From NCBI RefSeq assembly GCF_030867095.1, contig NC_081824.1:137793433-137857432 (forward strand): a stretch of DNA of 64,000 nt. Reading direction: 5' to 3'. Below the pieces are notes generated by a model. It searched no databases. It saw only the letters and a list, made by a program, of their open reading frames with translations, and was not told where the DNA came from. The translations under genes were made by a program, and so were the position numbers. The DNA is from Alligator mississippiensis (lineage: Eukaryota > Chordata > Crocodylia > Alligatoridae). Positions 35,501 to 47,500 of this stretch are shown here, piece by piece (the first letter of the stretch is position 1; the number at the start of each line of letters is the position of its first letter).

Positions 35501-38500
35501 TCCATTCAGCCAACTCCTCCTGCATTTCTCGTAGCTGCTCCTCTCGCTGTCTGCTCTTTTTGGCCTGCTCTGCCACAAGCCGTTCTAATGCTCGAGTCTT
35601 TTCTGCTCCTGATGCCATCAGGCGCCTTATCTCTTTGGAACCGCCTTCTTTCTTCCTGGGTTGTACCCGCAACTCTAAAGCGGCCACTTTCGCCTCGGCT
35701 TGCTCCTTCTTCGACCTCGTCACTTCTAGCTCCAACTCTAGATGGGCAGCTTTTTCCTCTGCCTCATCCACCCGCAACTGCCAGGTGAAGGCTTCTTGCC
35801 ACCTGTCTTCTAGAGCTACTATTCCTGCCATAGCTAAGCCTTTTTCTTTTTTTCTTCTAGACCTAACCCAATGTCTTCCTTGTTATACCTTTCGACAAGC
35901 AGTCCCTCCTTTGATCGGGGCTTGCCTCTCAAGCCCCTCAATCTCGCTGCCTTGTCTATCTGTAAAATAGCCCTAAGGTTCGGTTTCCCTTGTGAGGGAC
36001 ACGGGTTCTTTCCCCATGCACGGCCATTCCCGGCCAATGCACCAGTTGTCGCGGAGGGCCGTGATCTCCTCGAGGCCCTCTCACCGCACTACTTCGGCCC
36101 GAGGGCACCCTCCATTCTCGCCCGCCACGTCTTGCTGGAATATGTAATAGGGAGGCTGCCTTGTGTTTCCTCAGGCACGTAAGCTCCTGGACCCCTCGTG
36201 GGTCACCCCGTACGATAGGTGCTACTCAAGCACCCCAGCCTTATGGGCTGTGCGTGGCTCCTACCAGCCCCTAATACCACGCCCCAAGCCTCACAGATGT
36301 AATAGACGTTGTTATGTCTGCACGCCCGCTTCCCGGGCCTCCTCTATAGTGTAGCCCACTCTGGGCTCTCTCTCTCTCTTGTGCCCAGCCTCCCGCTGGG
36401 CCTCCCTTGATGGTACGGTCCCGCTCAGGGACTCCCTAGCGGGCCCCGGCCCTTCCATGGCCAACCGCACGGATACCCTCTCTGACCCCGGCTCACCGCG
36501 CTGCTACTCCCTGACTTCTTGGGGCAAGCGCAGCGCCCTGCCTCGGTCTGAGGGGTGTTGCCGCACTAGCCTGCGGCCGGGCTCGCTATACCCGTCTCGG
36601 GCTCCTCAGTATGGCCCCGCTCTAGGGCTCCTCAGTATCGCCCCTCCTTAGGGCTGCTCCGTATCACCCCTCTCTAGGGCTTCTCAATAATACAATGTGG
36701 CACTCCCCCTCTTTGGGGCTCACTGTGCCCCCACAGGGCTTCTCAATAATACAACGTGGTGCTCCCCCTCTTTGGGGCTCGCCGTGCCCACCCTGGGCTT
36801 CTCAATGAAATTGCCCCTCGCTCTGGGGCTGGGGTCTATGTCCCCCCGCACGCGATCCGGGGTCTACGTCCCCCGTCTGCAACCTACCGGTTGCGCCCGC
36901 GACCCACTGGCCGTGCTCCTCGCCGCCAGTTGCTCACGCACTGGCGTGCGAGCTGCGCCTTCCCTGGCGCTATGAAAATAATGCGCCCTCTTGGCGCTAG
37001 GGCACTCCACACACTCTGGGGTCCCTATAATTGAGGCCTCCTCCAACCCCTACAGCCTCACCCAAGCCTCCGGGCTGTAACACAAACCTAAAGCCCCCTG
37101 GCTAAACCCTAGTGCCCATCCTCTCAGGGCTATCATGAGCTGTACTTGCAAGTCATGCTCCTTTCCACATCCTCACTCCCAGAGCTCCTGCCTCCCAGGC
37201 TGCTGGCAGAGAACTGCTAGCCTGGCTTCAGCCCTGGGCTTTACAAAGGCCAGGCCCTGCCCCCTTCTGGCCAGCTGCTTCTGATTAGTCGCCCCGGCAA
37301 CTTGCAGCTGTGCTCATTAGGCACTGCCAGGGCTCTCTCCCTGGCAGTTTCTCCTCTCCAGGAGCAGAGCACCGAGGTGCCCTGCGACACCTGCATTGTC
37401 AAACACAGTTGATTTTTATCTGAGCCATTAGATAAGTCATGTCTGACAAAAGTGCACTGTCTGATTCAGATATAGTGATTGCCGAAGAAATTGGCTTTAT
37501 AATCTTCAGGGAGTTTTGCAGCTGGACCCAGAAGACATCCTTATCAAGTACAGTATTCCTTATGCTTTGGACTACTGTAAGATCTTTCATTATTACTGTT
37601 TCTTGAAGAGCTTCTTTGTTCTTTAGTAAACTTTCAAATGAGATCACCACTTCACCCTATCTAGTTTTACTACAAAGTTTGAGTTGTCACCATTTTATTC
37701 TTCCCATACTTTTCTTCCTGCTTCTTCCTAAAGATTGCAGCTAAAATATGAGTAGATTTTACATATTTTCTAACTTTTTTTGCTCTATTGTAGATCTTTT
37801 GCAGTGTGTCCAACTTCATGAAATCATTAAGAAGCAAGTTTAGGCCATCAGAAGCGCATTCTATTGCAGTAACGTGGATATTTCTCTTTTATGATCTCCC
37901 ATGCTGCTTTCATATTACTTGCGTTGTCAGTCAGCAAAGCAAATACTTTACCATTTCCAATCTTCTGTAGGACTTGACATATTTTACTACTGATATTTTA
38001 CAGTGGTGAAAGAACAGGTTAGGGACTATTTAGAAAAGCTGAAAGTATACAAGTCCATGGGGCCAGATGGGATGCACCCAAGGGTGCTGAGGGAGTTGGC
38101 TGATGAGACTGCAGAGCCATTGGCCATCATCTTTGAAAACTCATGGTGACCAGGAGAGGTCCCAGATAATTGGAAAAGGGCAAACATAGTTCCCATATTT
38201 AAGAAAGGAAAAAGGAAGATCCAGGGAACTACAGATCAGTCAGCCTCACCTCAGTCCCCGGAAAAATCATAGAGCAGATCCTCAAGGAATCTATTTCTAA
38301 GCACTTAGAGGAGAAGAAGGCGATCAAGAACAGTCAGCATGGATTCAGTGAAGGCAAGCTATGCCTAACCAACCTGATTGCCTTCTATGAAGATGAGATG
38401 ACTGGCTCCATATGCGCGGGAGACCAGTGGATGTGGTATACCTTGATTTTAGAAAGGCTTTTGATACTGTCTTTCACTGCATTCCCACAGGTACACTAAG

Positions 38501-41500
38501 GAAGTATGGGCTAGATGAATGGACTGTAAGGTGGATAGAAAACTGACTGGAGCATCAGGCTCAGAGAGTAGTAATCAATGGCTCAATGTATAGCTTGCAG
38601 CCGGCATCAAGTGAAGTGCCCCAGGGGTTGGTCCTGGGGCTGGTTTTGTTCGATGTCTTCATCAGTGACCTGGAAGATGGCATAGAGTGCACCCTCAGCA
38701 AGTTTGCAGATGACACCAAGCTGGGAGGAGTAGTAGATACACTGGAGGGTATGGCTAGGATTCAGACTGACCTAGACAAATTGGAGGATTGGAACAAAAG
38801 AAATCTCATGAGGTTCAACAAGGACAAGTGCAAATTCCTGCACTTAGGACGGAACAATCCCATGCACCAGTATACACTGGGGGCTGACTGGTTGGGCAGC
38901 AGCACTGCAGAAAAGGACCTGGGGGTTACAGTGGACAGTAAGCTGAATATGAGCCAGCAGCATGCCCTTGTTGCCAAGAAGGCTAACTGCATACTGGGCT
39001 GTATTGGTAGGTGTGTTGCCAGCAGGTCAAGGGAAGTGATTATGCCCCTCCATTCAACACTGGTGACACCACATCTGGAGTACTGTGTCCAGTTTTGGGT
39101 CCCCCACTACAGAAAGGATGTGGATGAATTGGAGAGAGTCCAGCAGAGGGCAGCAAAAATGGTTCGGGGGCTGGGGCACATGACTTCTGAGGAGAGCCTG
39201 AGGGAACTGGGTTTACTTAGTTTAGAGAAGAGAAGACTGACAGAGGATTTAATAGCAGCCTTCAACTCCCTGAAGGGTGGTTTGAAAGAGGATGAAGCTA
39301 GACTGTTCTCAGTGGTGGCAGATGACAGAACAAGGAGCTGAGGTCTCAAGTTGCAGCGAGGGAAGTTTAGGTTAGATATAAGGAAAAAACTTTCTTGCTA
39401 GGAGGGTAGTAAAGCATTGGAACAGGTTACCAGAGAGGCGGTGGAATCTCCATCCTTGGTGGTTTTTAAGACCTGGCTAGACAAAGCTTTGGCTGGGATG
39501 ATCTAGTGGTGGATGGTCCTATCTGGAGCAGAGGATTGAACTAGATGACCTCCTGAGATCCCTGCCAACCCTAATTTTCTATGATTCTATGATATACCCT
39601 GCAGTATGTCTGTTCTTTCCTGTTTCAATGCTTTTATAAAAAACTGATTGAGGTGTTGTTATCACAAAGTTTGATTCCTTCTCCCCGTACATTTTTCCAC
39701 CCATCAGTAAGTACTGCAAGACATAATGCTTCGTTGATTTTTTTCATGCACAGATTGCATTATGCATTCATATTCTGACTCCAGAAAAAGCTTGCTCAAA
39801 GAATGTCTGCTGGACAAATGGTATGATGCTCTTAATTTAAATGCTGCCTGCCAATGTGCACTTTCAGCAATTTATAATGGTGTCCCAGAAGCATATATTG
39901 CTCTTGCAAGAGCTTGGTCAATTTTTTCTTGCTCTTCGGGTGTCATCTTGTCCACAATGAAATAATTGGAAGTCTTTTAGAAACAGTTGGTTGAGATATC
40001 TGTTTACTTGACGATGTTGAGTAGACAACACTTTGCTGATGTTACAGAAGAAGCAGGAGGACTTCTGGTTCAAAAATGTTTGCAAGTGCTGCTTCCACTG
40101 TTGTCATGATCTATTTCACTCACACTCATGAAGGATTTTTTTTATGTCTACAGGACACTACATACGTGTAAGAATGTGTTTGGTCATCCAGATAGCATTT
40201 GGAAATGCATATTTAATTTGATAGTATTTGCAAAACACAGATTTTTTTTCAGAATGACTTGCAGTTGCAGTGTGGAAATGCTTCCATTTGGTAGAAGATG
40301 GTTGCACCATGTTGCTGAGGGGAAAAAAAAAAGAAATATGTCATTTAATAGCGAGGTTACATATATAAAAACTAAACTACAGCATGTGAAAAATGTAGTA
40401 ATTGATGGAGGGGGAGCTCTCAGTAAGATAACTGTGAACCATCCCTTCCCTCAGACCTCACCTCACTGCTAAGGTAAGGGTAGAGGGTGATTTGCTTAGA
40501 AAGCATCAGATTGGTAGGAACTCCATTATGAATCACATACATTATGAAACTATACTAACTGAAAATATAGTTTAATATACCAAACTCAAAGAAATTGAAA
40601 CTCTTACCTTTCAATAAACAAGAAGTCTACTTTCAGCTCCTGTGCTTTGCCAGATGCAGTTTGTTAGATACTTCTGTGGATCACAGGGTCCAGGAGGAGG
40701 CAGGTTCCAATCCACCACCAACATTTTTAGGTTTCTTTTTCCTCTGAGGCTTTGCTACAAACAACAGGACTTTAACAGTTTCTTCACACAAGCAAGAGTG
40801 GCAATAAGCTGCTTGTTTCCCTGTAGCAGGGAGCTGCCAGTGTCTACTCCCAGTCCTTGGAGGGAGAGGTGACCAGGTTGAAGGGCCTAGTCAGGACTCA
40901 GGAGGAGGACATATTACTCTGTTTCCCCCAAACTCTAAATCAAAGATCACCAAAGGAAAGAAGGCTGTAGGTAGTGCAGAAATACACAAGCAAAGAAGGC
41001 GGCCCTGGATCCTTCCATCTGCCTCCTGTGCAGCTGGCAGTGCCCTTTGCTGAAAGAAATGCATCTTGGATTTGAGAGTTGTATCAGGTCTACTGTATCA
41101 AGGAATTGTAATCATCTAATAGTATAGATTCTTACATAAACATCTTCATATTATATAGTTATTAGAAATCATTTTGAGGGAGTAAAAGGCAGCTTTAATA
41201 AATAATATTTGAAAACCTTGTTTTAAAAAGCATTTAATTCATCACTCTAAAAAAAAATATTTCATAAGAGGTTTTTTTCAGTCTTTCCCCAAATTTCCAA
41301 TTTTTCCATTGGAAAAAAAAAAAAAGGAAAAAAATCCTTGGAAAAAAATGGGAAAAAAACATTTTTTTCTGAATTTTTCTGGGTTTTTTCCCTGGCCTTC
41401 ACATCTCTACAAACAAAACAGCCCTACAAACCAGCTAACATGTATATGATCTCCATTTGCTTTCAGAGTCGCTGATCTAAGGTAAATTCTTGCAGGCAGT

Positions 41501-44500
41501 GACTGGGCTGGGATAGCACCTGCCATTTTATAGTCCAGAATAGATTAGGACAATCCTACTTCCCATCCTCATGCTCTTTCACAGGTGAAATAAGAATCCA
41601 GTATGCTGCCTTTTCTTGTTCACCCTGTCTAGATCAGTCTATACCAGCTGCCAGTTACAGAAATGAGTAGAGAAATGGAGTAAGTAAAGGAACCTTTGAA
41701 TTGACTTGCCTTATATTCTGCTAGAAGTCTAATCTGGTTGAGCAGCATGCGTTTCCCTGCTGAGTGGAAGGGAAGAATACCACCCTTCACAATCTGAAAC
41801 TGCTGGAGCTTCATTAAGGGTTTTTATTCCCTTCTCATTTTATTGCAGCCTATGGTTATGGCCAGGACTATATAAATTGGCAGGGTGGGGAAGCAAGTAG
41901 AATGCCAGCCATGTACTTACGATGAATCTAGAAGAGGCAGTTGTAAGCACTAGTCTGCTTTGGATGCAAAAAGCATCCAATATTTGTGAGCTTTTTGTAT
42001 GCTTCATTTTCATGTCGTAAACATGCTTGGCCCCTTCTGTTTGTAACTGGGGGTAGAAACAGACATCACCTGATGTTGCCTATTTGCCTCCATCACAATT
42101 TTTATGGTGCCACAAACAGACATCCCTACCCTTTGCTGTGCTATATCAGTGGCCCCGACAAAAAGTATTGCAGCAGATGGCTATTTGCTCTGTGGCAAGA
42201 GAGTATGGGCAGTCCAGAACTGCCCACACTCTCCTGCCACCCCAGATGGTTGCTCTGGGGGTTTGAGGGGCCTAATTCTGTGCACCCTACGAATTCTGGC
42301 AGGACTGGGCCTCTCAAGACCCAGGAGCGCCTGCCCCACTTACAGATGAGCCCCAGGGAATCTTAGGATGCCTCTCTGTAAGCAGGGAAGGTTGGAATTC
42401 CCGCTTACAGAGACCTGCCCTGAGATCTCTAAGAAAATTTGGCTCTTCTGGACTTTTTCCATCTGTCCCTTTCCTTTCCTGCTTCCCACAGTTTAGTCCA
42501 TGGCTGAAAACTCAGGCATTGGGAATAAGCGTTCAACCTGGTGTGAAGGGAAATGAACCACATAACCCCCTTTGTTGTTAGTCAGTGCTAAACTTCTGTA
42601 AAATCCAGTTCTGTGACTTCAAATAGTAATGGGTAGAGAAAGCTCTGTTCAGAAATCTCTTTGGTGATTGTATTAAAGTAACAAAGAAGGGGGCAAGCAA
42701 ATGTGGACCAAAAACTTTTTCCACCAGAAGTGTTGGAGACTAACAAAAATGTTACGCTTCTTTCCAACAGTGACCTGAATCCCACAAACCCGACATGCCC
42801 AGTGATTTCTCATGCAAGTGACTGTTCAAAATATGGTAGGTTTTGTGTGGACAAAGCAGGTAGTTCAGACGTCTTTTTTCCATAGGAATCCAAATATAAA
42901 TGATATATGGATATGTAAGTGGCATGGTAGATATAGGCTGGTTTTCCCTGCCTGTTGGTGCAATCAAGACCTTTTCTTGAAGTAATTTTAAGGTTTAAGT
43001 ACAATGCCATCTTTTCTTAGTTACTGGCCTAACTGCTGCCTCTTTAGTGTCATTTTTTAAGCTCCTGAGGAGAATCAGAAGATAATAAAGAGTGAGGAAA
43101 AGACAGGAAATGCACAGAGAGGAGCATGCATCTGATACTTGAGTGTTGAGAAAAAGAAGATTCTGATTCAGAATAGTTTGCATAGAGTTTTAGAGATGTT
43201 CTGATTCATTCTCTGTGTTGTTGGACTCTTATAGCTGAAGAGAAATATCCTCATGAGGCAGCCTATGATGCATTTCTTTGTGGATCAGGTAAAATAAAAT
43301 GTTCTCTAAGGGTGTTTTTACATATGTTTTGAGCATGTGGGGGAAAGGAAGGAGGTGGGGGCGCTTGAATTAGAGCAGCTCTGAGAGAGACTAATTAAAA
43401 CATCCGCGGTGTCTTATGTGTTCAATGTCCTGTGCTTCAGCATGATGGTGGGAGTGTTTTAACTAAAGCTTGTTTATTGAGTTCTAGTTAAAGCGCCCCT
43501 GCTGCTATTTTGAAGCACAGAGACGCTGAACATGCAAGACGTGGAGGCTGCAGGAGCACGCTAATTAGCACACTCCAGCAGACTCAGTTAATCAAATCTG
43601 TTCCAACATATTGTAATTGCAGCATCCCTGCACATCTACAGGCACCCTAAAAATGTAATTGAACAGAAGTTTTTTCCCAGCTAAATTCCATATTTGCATC
43701 ACATTTATTCATTACTAGGTAGCATTTCTTATTTATTGGTAAATTAGTAAAATATCCTTTTGGCTTTGTGTTAAATGTGTATACTTACACATGTTTCCTT
43801 GCGTCTGTAAGTTTTTGCTCATTCCATTTCTTTTGAGTCAGAAGGTTATTTTAGTTCTGTTTCTCCAGCTTTTTTGTAATGTCATCGCTTTTCTTGTCTG
43901 TCCATCTAGTTCTTCTGAAAGTAGCTCACTTGCTTCTATGCAGAATGCCTTGGTGAGTAATGTTCATTAACTTCTCTTTGGGAATTGTGTTATGTTCATG
44001 GCTCTTCTGGAAAATAGTTCTAGTTTGCTCATCTCATGGTGATGAGTAAACAGCATTATCTCTTGTGAATAATTTAAAAAAAAAAGAAAATCCCATTGCT
44101 GCAAGTAACTAGCTTCTTTTTTTCAAGCAGTACATAACACATTTCAATTTTGGAAAGAATTCCAACTTGCATCTTTAAAAACCAATCCAGGGCATGACCT
44201 GGCACAAAGGGGCTGGTCATAGAATTCTTTCTTTAGTTGCTCTTTCTTTCAAATCTAACTTATTCTAATAAGGATGACATTCTTTCCCTGCCATCTGATG
44301 GGTAGTTTCTTACCTGTGTGAAACATTTGGCAGCTTTAGTAAAGTTCCTCATGTGCATCTGTTCAGCCATTCTCCACTGTTTGTTTACTCTTGGGGTTTT
44401 TTTGAGAATATGGAGCACTGAAACCAAGCTACTTTCTTAGCAGTAGATGTGCTTTCTCTCTCTCTGTTATCGCTGAGGCACCCTGGTAAGATAGCTTCAG

Positions 44501-47500
44501 GGGCGTGTGAACTGCCATGCACTTGCTGTATCTGTTGTGTACACTGAGGACTTCATACTTCGGGATTGTTCACCGGTACCATGTTTATACTAGACCAGGG
44601 GTTCTCAAAGTTTTTATGCCGCAGCCTGGCAAACCGCAGCCTGGAAGTGGCTGCTGCGCGGCAAACCGTGGCCCAGCAATCACAACCGACCGTGGCTGGA
44701 ATTTCCGGCTAGTAGATAGGTAAGGATACCCCCACCCCCCCACGTGGCGGGGTGGGCCAAACCCTGCACTGCCACGGGCCCTGCAGAAGGAGCCGTGGCC
44801 TCTCCACCCAGCTCTGGAGGGCCGCGGTCTGCGGCCACTTCTGGTCCAGCAGCTGACCATGCTGCAGACTGACAGCTGACCCGTCATGGCCCGACACTGG
44901 GCCACGGCCTGGGGATTGAGACCCCCTGATCTAGACCATTGGGGTGTCGAAGAGCCAACCTATGGAGTTGTTTCACCTGCCCCACATTGCTCCTGGGGGC
45001 AGGGCCTGCCAGCAGATTCCGAGCTATGGCACCAGGGCTGTGAACAACAGCAGTGTTAATCCATGTCTGGATCTGAAATGGGGTCAGAGTGCGTTGCCAG
45101 GTCTGGATCTGATGTGGGGGCCAGAGTGAGTTTGATACCCCTGGTCTAGATGAATTATCCTTGCTATCCCCTGCCCTTTAAAAAGGCTACTGTAGCCATG
45201 AATTCTCCAAAGTCACATTGTTATATATTTGATGTAGTACAGATTATCATGTGTTGTTTTTTGTTGTCATGTGTTTGTTTGTTTTTTCTGGTACAGTGAC
45301 ACAAAAAAGAATGGTCCCTCTTTCTCTCAATATCTAAATGTATTAGCTAAGTACCTGAACCAGGTGAATCTCATCCGAGCTGCTGTCTCAAAAATCGTGA
45401 GTACAAATTGCTGCATGTTCGTTTTACACTCTCTCTGAATCACAAAGTTAGTACATCAGCTGCTCCCATTGGTGAGTGGAAGAAATTGTCGAGCTGATGT
45501 CTGACTGTGCAAAGGCTTCTCAGTGACAGTATAGTTGACCTTTTTCTAAAATCCAAATATGTAGGTCATCTGTTTTGTCATGTTACAAATTAAGTATATT
45601 CTTTCTCTTCAACCAAAATGCCCCTTTCCTCACTGCAGCAGTTATAATGGAGTGGAACTCTAGGAGAAACGGTTGTCTGGGTATTCCTGCTTCCACTCCT
45701 GTGATTAGTAGCAAGGGATGCCATGGGAGAGATTGATTGATGTTACCTTGTTTCTTTATTTTCTTGTGGACTCTTGATAACTTGCATTTTGGGTTTTGTG
45801 ACCCAAGGAGAAAAAATAATGCCCTGTTGTTGTAGAGCAGGCACTACTTATTTTGAATGTCACTCTTTGCTTCTTTTTCCTTTTCCCTTTTTGTGTTTAA
45901 TTATGGAAATATTAAAAACAATAGTCAGATGTGGATTAAATCTTTGGCTTGGTTTTTACCTCATTATTTTCCAGAATTTCTCTGGTGCAGATGTCCCCAG
46001 CCGCCATCTCCCTCTTCTGATTGCCAGTGTTCGGGGGTGGCCTGGGGTGAATGAAGAGCAGATCTATCAGGAGTTGAAAGGTCTGTGTAGGTTTGATGTC
46101 AGACAGCTGACCAAGAACCAATTCCTGCTGCTCTCCAATAATTTTAAGAAGTAAGCAATAAAAAATTTCTGAACTCTCACCCAATAACCCTCCCCCCATA
46201 TCCTTTTGTTCTGCTGATGATGATGTTATATATAAAAGGGACTTTTGTCCCAGCTTCAAAAGACAGTAAGAGCTGCATGGGAGATGTACCTCATGATGTG
46301 ATTCATTTATTACAGCGTCAGGGTTGTTTTGGAAGATTATAAAGATTACCCCAATTTACGGATTTCTTTCTATCACTACTGGAGGCACTCACCACAAGTG
46401 AACTGCTTGCTACAGTAAGTAGCAATGATCTATTGTAAATAATAAGGGATCTGGGTTCTCTGTTTTCCATGAAAAAACAGAAAAAAACCATAGATTTTCC
46501 CCTTTAACTGAGAAAAATGCAGATTTCTCATTTTAATGGAGAAACACATGGATTTTCTACTTTTGCAAAGAGCTTTCTGCAGGTGGCAGAGTTCCAGCCT
46601 GCAAGGGGCTGGGGGGAGTGGGAGGAGGGTGGTCAGTCAGGGAACACCATGTGCATGTACATGCACATGGCAGCCTGGAGAGCGGCTTTGGCAGGTGAGT
46701 CTGGCTGGAGGGGGTGGGGGGAGGAATTGAGGGTCCCATAGGCAGGGAGGGAGGAAGGAAGTTGGGCAGGGCTGGGACTGGGGCTGCTGCCTAGCTGGTG
46801 GGTGTGTGGGGCTTGGGGCCTGGGGCCACAATGCATGGCTGCAGGTCCTGGGCAGGGAGTGGGACGGGACCACAGGTGGCTCATCTGGGGGGTGGGGGAT
46901 GGCTGGCTCTCTGCTTCTGTGTGTGCTTCTGAGGGGGGTGGGGGAGTCATGTGCCCCCAGATCTGTGTGCAGGGTGGGGAAGGTGTGGGCTTGGGCTCCC
47001 CACCCTATTCCCCCCAACCCAGGGCCTCTACAGCCCATTGAACAGGGCCCGGTGCAGCAGGGCTGGGCAGGGAAGTTCTGTGCCACTGCAAGCTCCATGT
47101 CACCCTGGCAAGGAACCCCCTTGCCCGTTGGGCAGCAGCAGGGGTGGTGGCTTGGAGTTGTGCCCCTTATTACTGCTGGGTGGGCAGGGGCGCCTTGCCA
47201 GGGTAGCGTGGGGCTCGCAGCTGGGGCTCAGGCACCGCTGCGGGCAGTGAAGGGCTGCAGTCCTTGGTTCCTGGCCCCATAGTCGTGGCAGTTGGGGAGG
47301 TGGAGGGCTGTGAGTGGGGGGCAAGGGGGACCAGCAGGGTCAGGAGGGCTGTGGGTGGAGAGTGATAGTTCTGGACCCATGTCCTGGTTTTTCATGATAA
47401 AAAACCAAACACCAAAATGTATAGGTATTTAGAATTTATTTTAGTATATTGATTGAGGCAGTGGTAGGCTTGCAAATTGCTTTAAATTTGTGAATAGATC

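Larger units (their letters stand above)
31717..37389 (-). mobile_element. Complete non-autonomous LTR retroelement with coiled-coil/RRM coding region
   Basis: The termini are TGTCAC...GCGACA. The 5-bp TSD is perfect (cctgc at 31712-31716 and 37390-37394) and sits inside the hAT transposase sequence, so the boundaries are secure. On the minus strand the order is 5' LTR (37389-36047), primer-binding site (36044-36027), long coiled-coil ORF (35831-34065), RRM-like segment (34064-33483), polypurine tract (about 33173-33161) and 3' LTR (33160-31717). I see no protease DTG, no reverse transcriptase YxDD block, no integrase zinc finger and no CCHC knuckle. It must be mobilised in trans if it ever moved. 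The LTRs differ by a few percent, mostly transitions, implying a moderately old insertion. Confidence 0.88.
31127..39960 (-). pseudogene. hAT-family transposase, broken and twice interrupted
   Basis: Minus-strand order is as follows. 39955-39770: N-terminal segment '[20 protein letters not shown]' and a 'HSLS.KLF..SEYECIM' block. 37960-37790: '[23 protein letters not shown]', followed one frame over by '[19 protein letters not shown]', matching the catalytic-domain pattern of hAT transposases. 37650-37399: a middle piece. 31722-31444: '[12 protein letters not shown]'. 31477-31127: the C-terminal dimerisation (hATC) motif '[18 protein letters not shown]'. In-frame stops and frameshifts separate the segments. 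Such transposases cut and paste the element by binding its terminal repeats. Confidence 0.85.
30519..41409 (-). mobile_element. Decayed autonomous hAT transposon in PNLDC1 intron 12, with two nested insertions
   Basis: The left end TAGAGATGTaAAA (30519) and right end ...CACATCTCTA (to 41409) are inverted; both are flanked by caaacaa (30512-30518 and 41410-41416). Subtracting the nested LTR element (31717-37389) and CR1 (about 38003-39597) leaves roughly 3.6 kb, a usual size for an autonomous hAT element. The minus strand carries scattered hAT transposase segments (see next entry). Subterminal regions are A/T-homopolymer rich on both sides, which also supports paired ends. Confidence 0.75.

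Noticed and set aside
34065..35831. 588-aa coiled-coil ORF as a host myosin/golgin-like gene
   Set aside because: It lies between two LTRs with a primer-binding site and polypurine tract in the matching orientation, so it belongs to the retroelement.
34627..35970. Several + strand ORFs of 65-178 aa
   Set aside because: They are shadows of the minus-strand coiled-coil frame, with S/L/C-rich antisense composition.
46637..47324. ORFs of 105-158 aa on both strands in PNLDC1 intron 18
   Set aside because: They result from G/C-skewed low-complexity sequence; no domain, start context or conservation signal.
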